Source: Sporosarcina ureae DSM 2281
GTDB lineage: Bacteria; Bacillota; Bacilli; Bacillales_A; Planococcaceae
Direction of reading: 5' to 3'
DNA length: 64,000 bases
Assembly: GCF_000425545.1 (NCBI RefSeq)
Contig: NZ_AUDQ01000009.1
Coordinates: forward strand, 1-64,000
Shown: piece by piece, positions 36,937 to 46,683 of the stretch
Layout: every line of letters begins with the position of its first letter
How positions within the stretch are numbered: position 1 is the stretch's first letter
Position numbers and translations under genes: made by a program
Notes under the pieces: generated by a model
Seen by the model: the letters and a program-made list of their open reading frames with translations, nothing else
The model's database searches: none
Told to the model about the DNA's origin: nothing

Positions 36937-37805
36937 TGGAGTTTATTCAAGACTTAATGACGTACAGTTTCTTACAGAAAGCATTGATTACGTCGATCAT
37001 GGTCGGCATCATTTGTGGAGTGATTGGAAGTTTCATCGTTCTTCGAGGAATGGCTTTGATGGGTGATGCGATTTCCCACGCTGTTCTACCAGGTGTTGCC
37101 ATTTCTTATATGCTTGGAATTAACTATTTCTATGGCGCAGTGTTTACAGGTGTTCTTACAGCATTCAGTATCGGTGCCATATCTCAAAATAGTCGAATCA
37201 AGAATGACTCCTCTATCGGGATTGTCTTTTCAGCGTTTTTCGCTCTCGGGATTATCTTAATCACACAAGCTAAAAGCGCGACGGACTTAACGCAGATTTT
37301 ATTCGGTAACGTGTTGTCTGTCCGCAGTTCTGATATGTGGCTGACGTTGATTATCGGTGCAATCGTCATTTTAGTAGTAGCGTTGTTCTTTAAAGAACTC
37401 CTCGTTTCTAGTTTTGACGAGACGATGGCTGCAGCTTATGGTTTGAAAACGCGTCTGATTCACTACGCGATTATGTTTTTATTGACATTGGTTACAGTCG
37501 CTTCATTACAGACAGTTGGCGTGATTCTCGTTGTCTCTTTATTGATCACACCCGCTTCTACAGCTTATCTGTTAACGAATCGCCTATCGGTCATGGTCAT
37601 ATTGGCAGCATTTTTCGGTGCTGTGTCCTCCATTACTGGACTGTATTTCAGCTTCTTGTATAATATGCCAACCGGGCCCGTGATTGCCTTGACAGCGACA
37701 GCCATCTTCGTCTTGGCATTTTTATTCTCGCCTAAACAAGGAATTGTCGTGGGGATGTTCCGTAAGAAGTTTAAACGTAAATCGATTACAGGCGCAACCA
37801 ACTAA
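36936..37805 (+). CDS. mntB: Mn/Zn ABC transporter permease
   Basis: 289 residues, about eight membrane helices, ABC-3 family. The conserved GDAISHAVLPGVAISYMLG loop contacts the ATPase, and DETMAAAYGL marks the second half. The start overlaps the ATPase stop by one base. The tail is basic (about 275-289). Confidence 0.92.
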   Translation: MEFIQDLMTYSFLQKALITSIMVGIICGVIGSFIVLRGMALMGDAISHAVLPGVAISYMLGINYFYGAVFTGVLTAFSIGAISQNSRIKNDSSIGIVFSAFFALGIILITQAKSATDLTQILFGNVLSVRSSDMWLTLIIGAIVILVVALFFKELLVSSFDETMAAAYGLKTRLIHYAIMFLLTLVTVASLQTVGVILVVSLLITPASTAYLLTNRLSVMVILAAFFGAVSSITGLYFSFLYNMPTGPVIALTATAIFVLAFLFSPKQGIVVGMFRKKFKRKSITGATN

Positions 37806-37853
37806 GCGTTTAACTGACCTGGCAGAAAAAATTTGTATTCACAAAGGAGTAGA

Positions 37854-38822
37854 ATGTACTACATGAAAAAATTCGCAAAATGGCTAACACTATCATTGCT
37901 CGCTGTATTCATGTTAGCAGCATGTGGCAATGACAAAGGCACGAACGTTGGTGACAAAGCGGCGGAAACGGACGACAAGCTAAAAGTCGTTACTTCATTT
38001 ACCATCATTGCGGATATGGCACGCGAAATCGGTGGGGACTATGTAGAAGTATATAACTTAGTGCCAACCGGAACGGATCCTCATGAATATGAGCCGTTGC
38101 CAAATGATATTAAAGCCGCAACCGATGCAGACGTTTTATTTTACAACGGTTTAAATCTTGAAGGCGGAAAAAAAGGCTGGTTCTTCAAAATGATGGATTC
38201 CGTTGGCCAGAAAGACGAAAACATCTATAGCTTAACTGAAAAAGTAGAACCTAAATATATTGGTGGAAAAGACGGCACTGACGAGGAAATCAACCCACAC
38301 GCGTTTATCGATCCAGCTGTTGGTGTGAAAATGGCAGAAGCTATGCGCGATGCATTGATTGAAAAACACCCGACAGAAAGTGAAAAAATTCGAGAGCAAG
38401 GCGATGAGTACGTACAACGCCTACAAGAATTAGATGATGAATTTGCGGAACGCATTTCCACGATACCTGAAAAAAATCGTGTGCTCGTAACAAGTGAACG
38501 TGCTTTCCAATACTTGAATGACCATTATGGCTTAAAAGAAGCGTTTATCTGGGAAATTGATACGGAAGAGAATGGTTCTCCTAAACAAATCAAACAGCTC
38601 ATCCACTATATCCAAGAACATAACGTGCCTGTATTATTCGTGGAATCTAACGTAGATACTCGCCCGATGGAAACTGTTTCCGCAGAGACTGGCGTTCCAA
38701 TTGCCGAAAAGCCCATCTACTCTGATGAAATTGGTAACCCTGGTGACGAGATCGATACGTATATAAAATACTTGGACTACAATATGAATCTTATCCATGA
38801 TGAGTTAAGCAAAGAACGATAA
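37854..38822 (+). CDS. mntC: Mn/Zn ABC transporter substrate-binding lipoprotein
   Basis: About 322 residues. The start is uncertain: AAAGGAG is 4 bp before ATG 37854 and 13 bp before ATG 37863. A lipoprotein signal ends in LAAC. Metal ligands of the cluster A-I family are visible: His in TDPHEYEP, His in NPHAF, Glu in TSERAF and Asp in YSDEIG. This His-His-Glu-Asp set, and the lack of a long His-rich loop, point to manganese rather than zinc. It delivers metal to the MntAB translocator. Confidence 0.9.
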   Translation: MYYMKKFAKWLTLSLLAVFMLAACGNDKGTNVGDKAAETDDKLKVVTSFTIIADMAREIGGDYVEVYNLVPTGTDPHEYEPLPNDIKAATDADVLFYNGLNLEGGKKGWFFKMMDSVGQKDENIYSLTEKVEPKYIGGKDGTDEEINPHAFIDPAVGVKMAEAMRDALIEKHPTESEKIREQGDEYVQRLQELDDEFAERISTIPEKNRVLVTSERAFQYLNDHYGLKEAFIWEIDTEENGSPKQIKQLIHYIQEHNVPVLFVESNVDTRPMETVSAETGVPIAEKPIYSDEIGNPGDEIDTYIKYLDYNMNLIHDELSKER

Positions 38823-38851
38823 TTAGCACGATCTATTAATTTGAGAGAAAT

Positions 38852-38886
38852 AGGAAGCCACACTGCCCTGTGACTTCCTTTTTTGT
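38852..38886 (+). terminator. terminator of the mntABC operon
   Basis: AGGAAGcCACA pairs with TGTGaCTTCCT, followed by TTTTTTG. Confidence 0.8.
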
Positions 38887-38899
38887 TTGTCTAAAAGCA

Positions 38900-38928
38900 T
38901 TGAACATATAAGCCTGAACTTATATGAT
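38900..38928 (+). promoter_or_regulatory. arsR promoter and operator
   Basis: TTGAAC (38900-38905), 17 bp and TATGAT (38923-38928) form the promoter. Within it the perfect palindrome CATATAAG-N6-CTTATATG (38905-38926) covers the spacer, the expected place for an ArsR-type operator. Confidence 0.75.
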
Positions 38929-38957
38929 ATAGATACGTAAAATGAAAGGAGAATTTC

Positions 38958-39272
38958 ATGAACCCTAAACAAATGGAACGTTACTTAAAAACCATTGGAG
39001 ATCAATCTCGATTACAATTACTGAAGGCATTAGAGCAAAAGCCTTTGTGTATTTGTGATTTGAATACTTTACTAGACGTATCACAACCTGCAATCAGTCA
39101 GCATATGCACAGACTAAAAAGTGATGAGATCGTGCTCAATGAACGACGTGGACGCTGGGTATATTGGTCACTTAATCGTTCCCATCCCCACTACTACCTA
39201 TTACTAGAGTTATTGAAATTATTGCCGGTTCCTACTATTGAATGTGGCAAGGAGGAGAACCCATGCAAATAA
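38958..39272 (+). CDS. arsR: ArsR-family metalloregulator
   Basis: 104 residues. Winged helix with recognition helix [14 protein letters not shown]. The LCICDL motif in the third helix carries the Cys pair that binds arsenite or antimonite in ArsR; another Cys pair lies at the C-terminus ([10 protein letters not shown]). It should repress the operon through the palindrome at 38905-38926. It overlaps the next gene by 10 bp. Confidence 0.88.
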   Translation: MNPKQMERYLKTIGDQSRLQLLKALEQKPLCICDLNTLLDVSQPAISQHMHRLKSDEIVLNERRGRWVYWSLNRSHPHYYLLLELLKLLPVPTIECGKEENPCK

Positions 39273-40555
39273 TACTGGCTTCTCTTATATTTCTCCTCAC
39301 ACTGATCTTGGTTATTTGGCAACCGCGTAACCTATCGATCGGCTGGTCTGCCATCGCCGGGGCGGTTCTCGCCCTTCTTGTGGGCGTCGTCAGTTTTACT
39401 GATGTCATCGACGTAACGTCTATCGTATGGAATGCTACATTGACGTTCGTCGCGCTGATCATTATTTCATTGATCCTTGATGAAATCGGATTTTTCGAGT
39501 GGTCCGCATTACATATGGCGCGCTTTGCCAAAGGAAGTGGTGTGCGCATGTTTTTACTTGTCATCCTACTTGGCGCTGGTGTGTCGGCTTTATTCGCGAA
39601 TGATGGAGCCGCATTGATACTCACTCCAATTGTCCTTGCGATGGTGCGTGCACTTAATTTTAAAGAGAAAATGATTTTGCCCTTCGTCATGGCGTCGGGA
39701 TTCATTGCGGATACTACTTCCCTACCACTTGTCGTCAGTAATCTCGTGAACATCGTTTCTGCCGACTTCTTCGGCATCGGTTTTGCTGAATATGCAAGCC
39801 GTATGATTATCCCGAACTTCTTTAGTCTTGGTACAAGCATTCTTGTGTTGTATATGTATTTCCGGAAATCTATACCGAAACGTTTTGATGAAAAGTTGTT
39901 GCGTACACCTGCGAGTGCAATACGTGACCATAAGCTGTTCAGAATTTCATGGATAGTGCTCGGTGTATTGCTGATCGGCTACTTCATTAGTGAATCATTA
40001 GGTTTGCCCGTCTCCTTCATCGCCGGAACGATTGCAATCGTGTTCTTGCTAATTGCGAGAACGAGCGAAGCGGTGCAGACTAAAACAGTAATCAAAGGTG
40101 CTCCATGGGCTATCGTGTTCTTTTCCATCGGGATGTACGTAGTCGTCTATGGATTGCGCAATGCAGGATTGACATCTGTTCTGACCGCGTTGATCGAGTG
40201 GACATCGAGCCATGGCTTGTACGCCGCTACGATTAGCATGGGGTTTATTGCGGCAATCCTGTCATCGATCATGAACAATTTGCCGACTGTAATGATAGAT
40301 GCGCTAGCGATCCAAGATGCTGCGGTACCGCCTAATGTGCGGGAAGCGTTGATTTATGCCAATGTGATCGGGTCTGATTTAGGTCCGAAGATGACACCGA
40401 TCGGTTCGCTCGCTACGTTACTGTGGTTGCATGTGCTGTCGTTAAAAGGCATACAGATCTCTTGGGGATATTATTTTAAAGTGGGTATTATATTGACTGT
40501 GCCTACTCTCCTCATTACGTTGACAGGGCTATGGTGGTGGCTTTCAGTTTCTTAA
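39263..40555 (+). CDS. arsB: arsenite efflux membrane protein ArsB
   Basis: 430 residues from ATG 39263, which has AAGGAGG 7 bp upstream; an ATG 21 bp earlier lacks one. About twelve membrane helices. The family strings [48 protein letters not shown] and [20 protein letters not shown], which form the two anion-binding half-repeats, are present. It exports arsenite or antimonite, driven by proton motive force. No arsC follows, so arsenate reduction must come from elsewhere. Confidence 0.93.
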   Translation: MQIILASLIFLLTLILVIWQPRNLSIGWSAIAGAVLALLVGVVSFTDVIDVTSIVWNATLTFVALIIISLILDEIGFFEWSALHMARFAKGSGVRMFLLVILLGAGVSALFANDGAALILTPIVLAMVRALNFKEKMILPFVMASGFIADTTSLPLVVSNLVNIVSADFFGIGFAEYASRMIIPNFFSLGTSILVLYMYFRKSIPKRFDEKLLRTPASAIRDHKLFRISWIVLGVLLIGYFISESLGLPVSFIAGTIAIVFLLIARTSEAVQTKTVIKGAPWAIVFFSIGMYVVVYGLRNAGLTSVLTALIEWTSSHGLYAATISMGFIAAILSSIMNNLPTVMIDALAIQDAAVPPNVREALIYANVIGSDLGPKMTPIGSLATLLWLHVLSLKGIQISWGYYFKVGIILTVPTLLITLTGLWWWLSVS

Positions 40556-40586
40556 AATGTGTAGGAAAGACAGTACTTGATTAATA

Positions 40587-40634
40587 TAGGCCCCACTCAG
40601 TGAGATCACGTCTTTTCTCACTGTGTGGAGCCTA
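40587..40634 (+). terminator. terminator of arsRB
   Basis: AGGCCCCACTCAGTGAGA pairs with TCTCACTGTGTGGAGCCT with two mismatches. The tail is only moderately T-rich (ATTTATATTA). Confidence 0.65.
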
Positions 40635-40798
40635 TTTATATTAATCGAATCCCTATAAGCAATAATTAGATGGTAATTCAAGTGAAACGATGATAACCAG
40701 AATATCTATAATGGCCTCTTCTGAAATGACTTCTAGAATTTCTGTTATAAAAATCAATTGATATATTCTTCCTGTCAGCGTAGTTCTTGCGTTATTTT

Positions 40799-41512
40799 TT
40801 ACTTCTGGCTATTACTTACATCAGCATTTGTTTTTATAAAAAAGCCTTCTGTTTTTGACCATTCACAATACAATATATGTTGAAGATTCCCATGCCCCAA
40901 GTGTCTCATTTCAGCATAAAGCCATGCCTCCGTTTTTCCAATAAAGTCTAGGACTTCCTTCTTGATTTTTCCCTCATCAATTAATAGTACGGTCGGTTCT
41001 TCTTCTCGGTTCTCCAGATTCATATCCTGTACAGCCACGGGTTTATACTTGGCATATTGATTAATTGAAATTTCTCCTCCCGGCTCGATAAATAAGTCCC
41101 GTACTTCTCTCAGCGAAAAAATACCTTGCATACGAAGCATCGTTCTCAACTGCTCCATTTCTAATTGGTTTTTTTCCATCAATTTTTTATTGATTTTCCC
41201 ATCATGGATCAACCTGTCCGTTTCTCCTTTAATCGATATCCGTAACGGATTAGAAAGGGTGACAATTTTCTCCACGGCATAAATGGCAGTTGCCCACACC
41301 ACAACCGAAAATAAAAACATGGGGATGGATATCTTTTCGTCGTAGAGGCTCTCTTCAAGAACGCCACCGAATACGAGAAGATACACCACATCATACGGTG
41401 TCATTTGACTCAAGTATTTTTTCCCTAGTAATCTTATGACAACTAGGAGAGCCACCAAGCCGATTACAAGCTTGCCACCATTCAGTAAGTAATCCACCCT
41501 AAACACCTCCAA
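40799..41512 (-). CDS. DUF421 membrane protein (YetF/YcaP family)
   Basis: 237 residues. Three N-terminal membrane helices (about 12-30, 38-56, 62-85) precede a cytoplasmic DUF421 domain (about 88-180) with LRISIKGETDRLIHDGKINKK and LREVRDLFIEPGGEISI. The C-terminal region (about 185-237) resembles the extra domain of YetF-type proteins. Such proteins are often expressed in sporulation or stress; exact function is unknown. Single gene. Confidence 0.85.
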   Translation of the reverse strand: MEVFRVDYLLNGGKLVIGLVALLVVIRLLGKKYLSQMTPYDVVYLLVFGGVLEESLYDEKISIPMFLFSVVVWATAIYAVEKIVTLSNPLRISIKGETDRLIHDGKINKKLMEKNQLEMEQLRTMLRMQGIFSLREVRDLFIEPGGEISINQYAKYKPVAVQDMNLENREEEPTVLLIDEGKIKKEVLDFIGKTEAWLYAEMRHLGHGNLQHILYCEWSKTEGFFIKTNADVSNSQK

Positions 41513-41927
41513 ACTTATTCACAACTAACAAAAAAATAGTTAGATAGTGAGCTGAGCTGCCTATAAATTTCCCCTCTTTATTTTACCTAGCATTTTTACT
41601 TTGTAGCTGATTTAACGCAGTTTCAACTATTTATCGAGTTAAGGAACCTATTGCCTGCATAACTCTTGTATGTAATGGAATAGTTCACACCATACTACTT
41701 TTTTCAGATGGTTATGAGAGTTTGTATTTAAATTAATTGAGAGTTATTTGGCCCTGTTTTCATTAGCACCTACAGATAGCATCCCCATTTGCACAGTGAC
41801 CTAAACAAAGTACGTTTGTTTCCTTCACCATATGAGTTTAATGCCTGATGCCATATAGTTTATGTACTATTTTGATAGGCAACGAATCGCCACTAGTTCT
41901 TTCGCAATTAGATAATCGATGCAACGC
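41513..41927. other. gene-free stretch
   Basis: About 415 bp of AT-rich sequence between the DUF421 gene, which reads away from it, and the terminator of the aromatic cluster. No coding frame, repeat or strong promoter was seen. Confidence 0.5.
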
Positions 41928-41953
41928 AAAAAGCCCATATAATATGGGCTTTC
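41928..41953 (-). terminator. terminator at the end of the aromatic cluster
   Basis: AAAGCCCATAT pairs with ATATGGGCTTT; the minus strand ends in five T. It follows the MFS transporter gene. Confidence 0.85.
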
Positions 41954-41983
41954 TACTAAAATATTTTTCATGTAAACGTAATT

Positions 41984-43339
41984 TTACTTGTCGATCGCTT
42001 TGCTAGTAGCAAGAGTTGGAACCACACTCACCGGTTTGTCGGCAAATTGCTTTTCACGAATAAACGATATAGCGACTGCGGCCAATAATCCCGGTATAGC
42101 TAGCGCCATGAAGTTCTGCTGGAAGGAAAGACTTAGACCGAGCAACGCACCGCCCACTACGGGACCAATGATGCCGCCTACTCTTCCTACTCCGGATGAC
42201 CAACCAATTCCTGTGGAACGGACTTCTGTTGGATAGAACTGTGAAGCAAATGAGTATAAAACAATCTGCGACCCTATGGACGTGGCACCCGCTACGGCTA
42301 TCAGAATATACAGAACGGAAATAGAGGGGTGGAAACTCATTCCGATCAGTGAAAGCGCATTCAAAGAAAAGAACATCGTCAATACGTTTTTCGTTCTCCA
42401 GTGGTCTGCGAGCCAACCGCCAATTAACGCACCAGCAATTCCACCCATATTCAGTACTAAAAGGAATGTCAAGCTGGATCCTAAGCTGTAGCCCGCTTCT
42501 GACATTAACTTAGGCAACCACGTTCCGAGTCCGTATGTGATCAGCAGGCAAAGGAAGAAGTTAAACCAGAACAGGATTGTACTGACCGTCCGTCCGTTTT
42601 CGAATAACTTGGACACCGGTATGCCTTTCCTTGACGGAACAGAAATATCGTAGACATCATCATCCTTTCGTATATAGGAAGGATTGACTTTCGCCAGTAC
42701 CTCGCCGATTTTCCTGTTCTCTTGCTTCGCCATCAGAAAACCGAGTGATTCGGGAAGTTGTTTGTACAGCAAAGGTACAGCCAGCAACGGAATGGCGCCG
42801 ACTAAAAACATCGCTTTCCAGCCCGCAGCAGGGATCAGATAGATCGCCAGTCCTGCAGCAAACATTCCGCCAATCCCATAACCACATAACATCAGTGTCA
42901 CCAATCGATTTTTCATGACTCGCGGTGCATATTCCGTTACGAGTGCAACAGTAACCGGGAATGCCCCACCGAGCCCGAGCCCCGCGATGAAGCGGTAGAT
43001 TCCGAATTCTGTCGGACCGTTCGAAAATGCGATCAATCCTGTAAACGAACTGAAGAGGATGACGCAGAAGAGAATGACATTCTTTCGCCCAATTCTGTCG
43101 GCGAGAGGCGCAAATATGAACGCGCCTAACATCATGCCAATCAATGCATAACTGCCTATCGTTCCTGCCTGTACTGATGTTAAAGACCATTCCTCCATCA
43201 ATATTGAAACTATTGATCCGTAAACGATTAAATCATATCCATCAAAGATAATGATAAACGCACACCAGAAAACAAGTAAGCCGTGAAAACGATTAAATTT
43301 TGATTCGTCAACAGTTTTTAAGACTTGAATGGGCTTCAA
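41984..43339 (-). CDS. MFS aromatic acid:H+ symporter (AAHS family)
   Basis: 451 residues, twelve membrane helices. The first helix carries FDGYDLIVYG, the Asp-x-x-Asp motif that defines aromatic acid symporters such as PcaK and BenK; the cytoplasmic loop APLADRIGRKNVI is also typical. It brings a benzoate-like acid into the cell with protons. Last gene of the cluster, 100 bp after the decarboxylase. A second, unrelated benzoate-type transporter lies at the other end of the cluster. Confidence 0.9.
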   Translation of the reverse strand: MKPIQVLKTVDESKFNRFHGLLVFWCAFIIIFDGYDLIVYGSIVSILMEEWSLTSVQAGTIGSYALIGMMLGAFIFAPLADRIGRKNVILFCVILFSSFTGLIAFSNGPTEFGIYRFIAGLGLGGAFPVTVALVTEYAPRVMKNRLVTLMLCGYGIGGMFAAGLAIYLIPAAGWKAMFLVGAIPLLAVPLLYKQLPESLGFLMAKQENRKIGEVLAKVNPSYIRKDDDVYDISVPSRKGIPVSKLFENGRTVSTILFWFNFFLCLLITYGLGTWLPKLMSEAGYSLGSSLTFLLVLNMGGIAGALIGGWLADHWRTKNVLTMFFSLNALSLIGMSFHPSISVLYILIAVAGATSIGSQIVLYSFASQFYPTEVRSTGIGWSSGVGRVGGIIGPVVGGALLGLSLSFQQNFMALAIPGLLAAVAISFIREKQFADKPVSVVPTLATSKAIDK

Positions 43340-43442
43340 CTGATTTCCTCCTTTGGTAAGGCAAACATATTTTTTTGTTTGGTACAGGCAGGTTGATTAG
43401 GAAAGTGACAAATTACAAAGATCAAAAAGTTTTTCAGCGTCT

Positions 43443-44465
43443 TTACTTCGATGTGGCCATTTCATGAATTCCGAGGAACTTTAATGCATTCTGTCCGTGT
43501 ATCAATCTAGCGTCTTCATCCGAAATACCTTCCAATAGATCGACCACTTTGCCGGACGGTGCTTCCCGCAGCAGGAATGGATAATCTGAACCTGCAATAA
43601 TTTGTTCCGCACCGAATTTATCAATCATATACTGTAAATTCACCGGATCGTACACTAGTGAATCATAATAGAGTTTATTTGCATAATGGCTTGGCGGTTT
43701 TTCAGTTTTTCTGATATGTGGCCACACTTCCCAGCCTTTATCCATACGTGGAAGCAGATAAGGGAGCGCTCCCCCGCCGTGCGCGAAGCAGATCTTCAGT
43801 TTCGGGTATCGATCCAGTAGTCCGCTCATAATAATACTTCCCGCGGCCAGTGCCGTTTCTGACGGCATGCCGACCATATACATGAAATTATGTCTTGGCA
43901 TTCTCTCGCCGCCGAGTGTCGCCCATGGGTGTACAAAAAGAGGCACATTCCATTTCTCCGCTGCCGCGAAGAACGGTTCCAGCGCAGGATCGTCCAGGTT
44001 CTGGCCGTTCACATTGGAACCGATTTGAAGTCCTTTTAAGCCCAGTTCATGCACGGCACGATCCATTTCCTGTATGGCAATTTCCACATCCTGCAGCGGC
44101 ACCGTCCCTAAACCAATAAACCGCTCCGGATACTCCTTGGCGATGGATGCGATAAAATCATTCTGTATTTGTGAAAGTTCCAAACCGGCCTCCGGGCTAC
44201 TCCAGTAGGCAAGTGTGACCGGAATTGGCGACAGGACTTGAATATCGATCCCTTCGTTATTCATGTCTTCGATTCTCTTTTCAATATCCCATGCCTGATC
44301 CGTAATTTTACGGAATGACTTTCCCTGGATAAAGATTTCCGCCCCGCAATCACAGGTTTTCTCCATAACCGGAAAACGCGGATCACCAAATTTCGCTGCC
44401 AAATCCGGAAAATCTTCCGGGATGATATGTGTATGAAAATCCACACGCAATGTCTTTTTCACCAT
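43443..44465 (-). CDS. ACMSD-like decarboxylase (amidohydrolase superfamily)
   Basis: 340 residues. The protein matches 2-amino-3-carboxymuconate-6-semialdehyde decarboxylase: zinc ligands His11 and His13 in DFHTHI, His179 in LFVHPWATLGG and Asp294 in AGSDYPF, plus His229 in FAHGGG, at almost the same numbers as in the Pseudomonas enzyme. Known members are non-oxidative decarboxylases. There is no 3-hydroxyanthranilate dioxygenase or aminomuconate deaminase here, so I infer that it acts on the oxygen analogue, 2-hydroxy-3-carboxymuconate-6-semialdehyde. It is separated from the main operon by a terminator, so it may have its own promoter. Confidence 0.85.
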   Translation of the reverse strand: MVKKTLRVDFHTHIIPEDFPDLAAKFGDPRFPVMEKTCDCGAEIFIQGKSFRKITDQAWDIEKRIEDMNNEGIDIQVLSPIPVTLAYWSSPEAGLELSQIQNDFIASIAKEYPERFIGLGTVPLQDVEIAIQEMDRAVHELGLKGLQIGSNVNGQNLDDPALEPFFAAAEKWNVPLFVHPWATLGGERMPRHNFMYMVGMPSETALAAGSIIMSGLLDRYPKLKICFAHGGGALPYLLPRMDKGWEVWPHIRKTEKPPSHYANKLYYDSLVYDPVNLQYMIDKFGAEQIIAGSDYPFLLREAPSGKVVDLLEGISDEDARLIHGQNALKFLGIHEMATSK

Positions 44466-44502
44466 TTCTCGCCAACCCCTATTCTTTATACTTATTTATA
44501 AA

Positions 44503-44543
44503 AAATAATGAGGTAGACGTTTGCTTCATCTACCTCATTATTT
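44503..44543 (-). terminator. terminator after the extradiol dioxygenase gene
   Basis: AAATAATGAGGTAGA pairs perfectly with TCTACCTCATTATTT, a long 15-bp stem. It splits the cluster into an upstream catabolic operon and a downstream decarboxylase-transporter pair. Confidence 0.82.
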
Positions 44544-44576
44544 ATTTTCGTATATCTGTTTTACTGGACACGCAAC

Positions 44577-45584
44577 TTACAGAAGCTTTGTTCCGTAAGT
44601 GAAGTAACTTTCCGGCGCCTTGCTTCCCCACAGGTCCAAACCAAGAGGTCCAACTTCTGGGTTCCATCCGATCGGCTCCCAATCTGGAGAGAAGATCAAG
44701 AATCCGCCAGTCCAGATTTCCACACGGTTCCCAGAAGGCTCGATGACGTAGATGAACTGTGCTCCACTCGTCCCGTGCTTGCCCGGACCCCACTCGATCT
44801 TAATACCGTTCTCTGCCATCAAGTTTGCTGCGCGGATTAGCTCGTCCGGTGAATCCAAGTAGTATGCCAGGTGATGGAACAGCGCTCCATCTTGATTGGC
44901 ATTGCGCATTAAAGCAATTTCATGCGCTACGTTCGTTCGACTCAACCATGAACCAAGACGCACGTCTTCCTCATTCTGAACATAGTAACGGTGGTGAATT
45001 CCAAGTAGATCTGTCCACCATTCCTGCTCTTTCGCTACATCGTTTACCATAATATTTACATGGTCAAAGCGACGCGGAGATACTCCCTTGCCTGTATATT
45101 TACTTGGGTGGCTCGGCAATTTTGAAGCAACATTCGGATCATCCGTGATGAACTTCTCTTTTTCCCAATATAATTCTGCCGGTAGGCCTGAAGGTGAACG
45201 GAACTGAAGCGTGTCGCCTTGCGCCTTTTTCTTCCCGGCTTCCACCCAGTTATGCTCGATTCCCATATCCTTAAACTGCTTTTCAAATGCTTTCAAAGCA
45301 CCTTTATTGCTTACGCGCCAGCCGATTTGCTGAACACCTGACACATCCGCCTGCTGAAGAACTAATGTGTGGTGATCGAAATCCTGCCATGCTCTTAGAT
45401 ACACTCGATCCTCTTCCTGGGCAGAAACCGCAAGGCCCATTACTTTTGTAAAGAACCAGACTGATTTTTCGAGATCCGTAACGCCCATTTCTACATGGCC
45501 AAGATGCGCAATACTTGTTGTATATTTTTCAAGTTCTTTCAATAATGCGTGTTCTTCTACAATTACGTTATTTGAGATACTCAT
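44577..45584 (-). CDS. type I extradiol ring-cleavage dioxygenase (catechol 2,3-dioxygenase family)
   Basis: Start at ATG 45584 with AGGGGA 8 bp upstream; 335 residues. Two vicinal-oxygen-chelate modules (about 22-140 and 170-295). The iron ligands are His175 in FDHVNI, His238 in FHHLAYY and Glu289 in NRVEIW. Opens a catechol ring next to the two hydroxyls (meta cleavage). The neighbouring ACMSD-like decarboxylase suggests that the substrate still has its carboxylate, such as 2,3-dihydroxybenzoate, rather than catechol; this is inference. Confidence 0.9.
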   Translation of the reverse strand: MSISNNVIVEEHALLKELEKYTTSIAHLGHVEMGVTDLEKSVWFFTKVMGLAVSAQEEDRVYLRAWQDFDHHTLVLQQADVSGVQQIGWRVSNKGALKAFEKQFKDMGIEHNWVEAGKKKAQGDTLQFRSPSGLPAELYWEKEKFITDDPNVASKLPSHPSKYTGKGVSPRRFDHVNIMVNDVAKEQEWWTDLLGIHHRYYVQNEEDVRLGSWLSRTNVAHEIALMRNANQDGALFHHLAYYLDSPDELIRAANLMAENGIKIEWGPGKHGTSGAQFIYVIEPSGNRVEIWTGGFLIFSPDWEPIGWNPEVGPLGLDLWGSKAPESYFTYGTKLL

Positions 45585-45662
45585 AGTTTCTGTCCCCTGT
45601 CTGTTAGTTTTAATTTTTATATGGTACTTCATTATTGCCCTGCTTGGATTTCTGATTTTCAC

Positions 45663-45863
45663 TTACTTAACGGCTGCTCTTTTCTCAGCCATCGTCTGTC
45701 CCGCAACGCCCCAGTGCGTGCTCGGCACTTCCGAAACGATAACCCGTACCGCTTCTTTTGGTGCATCCAGTGTGGATGAAACTACTTCAGTGATATTGCG
45801 GATCAACTCCGAAACCTTTTCTTCAGGTCTGCCTTCAATCATCTCTACATGTATCAGTGGCAT
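45663..45863 (-). CDS. 4-oxalocrotonate tautomerase
   Basis: 66 residues, slightly longer than the classic 62. After removal of Met, Pro1, Arg11 (MIEGR), Arg39 (VRVIV) and an aromatic residue at 50 (Trp) match the 4-OT active site. It converts 2-hydroxymuconate to 2-oxo-3-hexenedioate. Equivalent to xylH/dmpI. Confidence 0.92.
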   Translation of the reverse strand: MPLIHVEMIEGRPEEKVSELIRNITEVVSSTLDAPKEAVRVIVSEVPSTHWGVAGQTMAEKRAAVK

Positions 45864-45880
45864 CCGTTACATCCTCCTTC

Positions 45881-46669
45881 TCACTCAGTTACTGTAAACG
45901 ACACGTCGCCAAGTCCATCGAACTTTCCAAGCACCGTATCTCCCTTTTCAAGAAGGACGGCACCTGTTAAAGCACCTGATAAAATGACATCACCTTTACG
46001 GATCTTCTCGCCTTTACGTGCAAGCATATTGGCGAGCATCGCAATGGCATTCGCAGGATGGCCGAGTACCGCGGCACCGGCACCTAATTCCTTGATTTCG
46101 CCATTAATCGCCAATGTTGCACCGACTACATCCAGATCGAAATCCGACGGGCATTTTGGCGAAGTACCGAAAACCACTCGAGAGGTAGACGCATTATCCG
46201 CTACAACATCGGGTAACGTAAAATCAAAATTCTCATAACGACTGTCGATAATCTCGAGAGCCGGGATGACCGACTTGGTCTTAGCCAATACTTGAGCACC
46301 TGTAATGCCGGGCCCTTCAATATCCTCATCTATAATGAAAGCAATTTCCGCCTCCACTTTCGGATGAATCAAATCACTCAGAGAAACCTTGCCACCATTG
46401 TCGATGACCATATAATCAAAGACATATCCGTAAATTGGCTCATCGACATTCATCTGGTCCATTTTCGCTTTACTAGTCAATCCCATTTTAGGGCCTACTA
46501 TTTTCCGTCCTTCAGCTAATTTCCGAGAAACGATCTTCTCTTGGATTTGGTATCCTTCTTCCACCGTCAAATCTTTCTTCAGTTCGGCGGTCACTTTTTT
46601 CACTTCACGCTTTTCTTCTTCGCCTGCCACTAGATAATCGGCAATTTCCTGATACACTGTTGCACTCAC
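45881..46669 (-). CDS. 2-oxo-3-hexenedioate (4-oxalocrotonate) decarboxylase
   Basis: 262 residues, fumarylacetoacetate-hydrolase-like fold. KMGLTSKAKMDQMNVDEPIY, the metal ligands in HPKVEAEIAFII (Glu-x-Glu), and LEIIDSRYENFDF are seen. The TSKAKM-Q version and DEPIYGYV loop favour the decarboxylase (XylI/DmpH) over its paralogous hydratase, which is the other copy at 48674. Forms 2-oxopent-4-enoate. The two proteins usually work as a complex. Confidence 0.85.
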   Translation of the reverse strand: MSATVYQEIADYLVAGEEEKREVKKVTAELKKDLTVEEGYQIQEKIVSRKLAEGRKIVGPKMGLTSKAKMDQMNVDEPIYGYVFDYMVIDNGGKVSLSDLIHPKVEAEIAFIIDEDIEGPGITGAQVLAKTKSVIPALEIIDSRYENFDFTLPDVVADNASTSRVVFGTSPKCPSDFDLDVVGATLAINGEIKELGAGAAVLGHPANAIAMLANMLARKGEKIRKGDVILSGALTGAVLLEKGDTVLGKFDGLGDVSFTVTE

Positions 46670-46683
46670 GATACCCTCTCCTT

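Noticed and set aside
39235..39840. 201-codon open frame on minus
   Set aside because: Antisense to arsB, whose family motifs are clear; composition is that of a mirrored membrane protein.
42660..43190. 176-codon open frame on minus, another frame of the MFS gene
   Set aside because: Overlaps the transporter completely; Arg/Cys/His-rich out-of-frame product.
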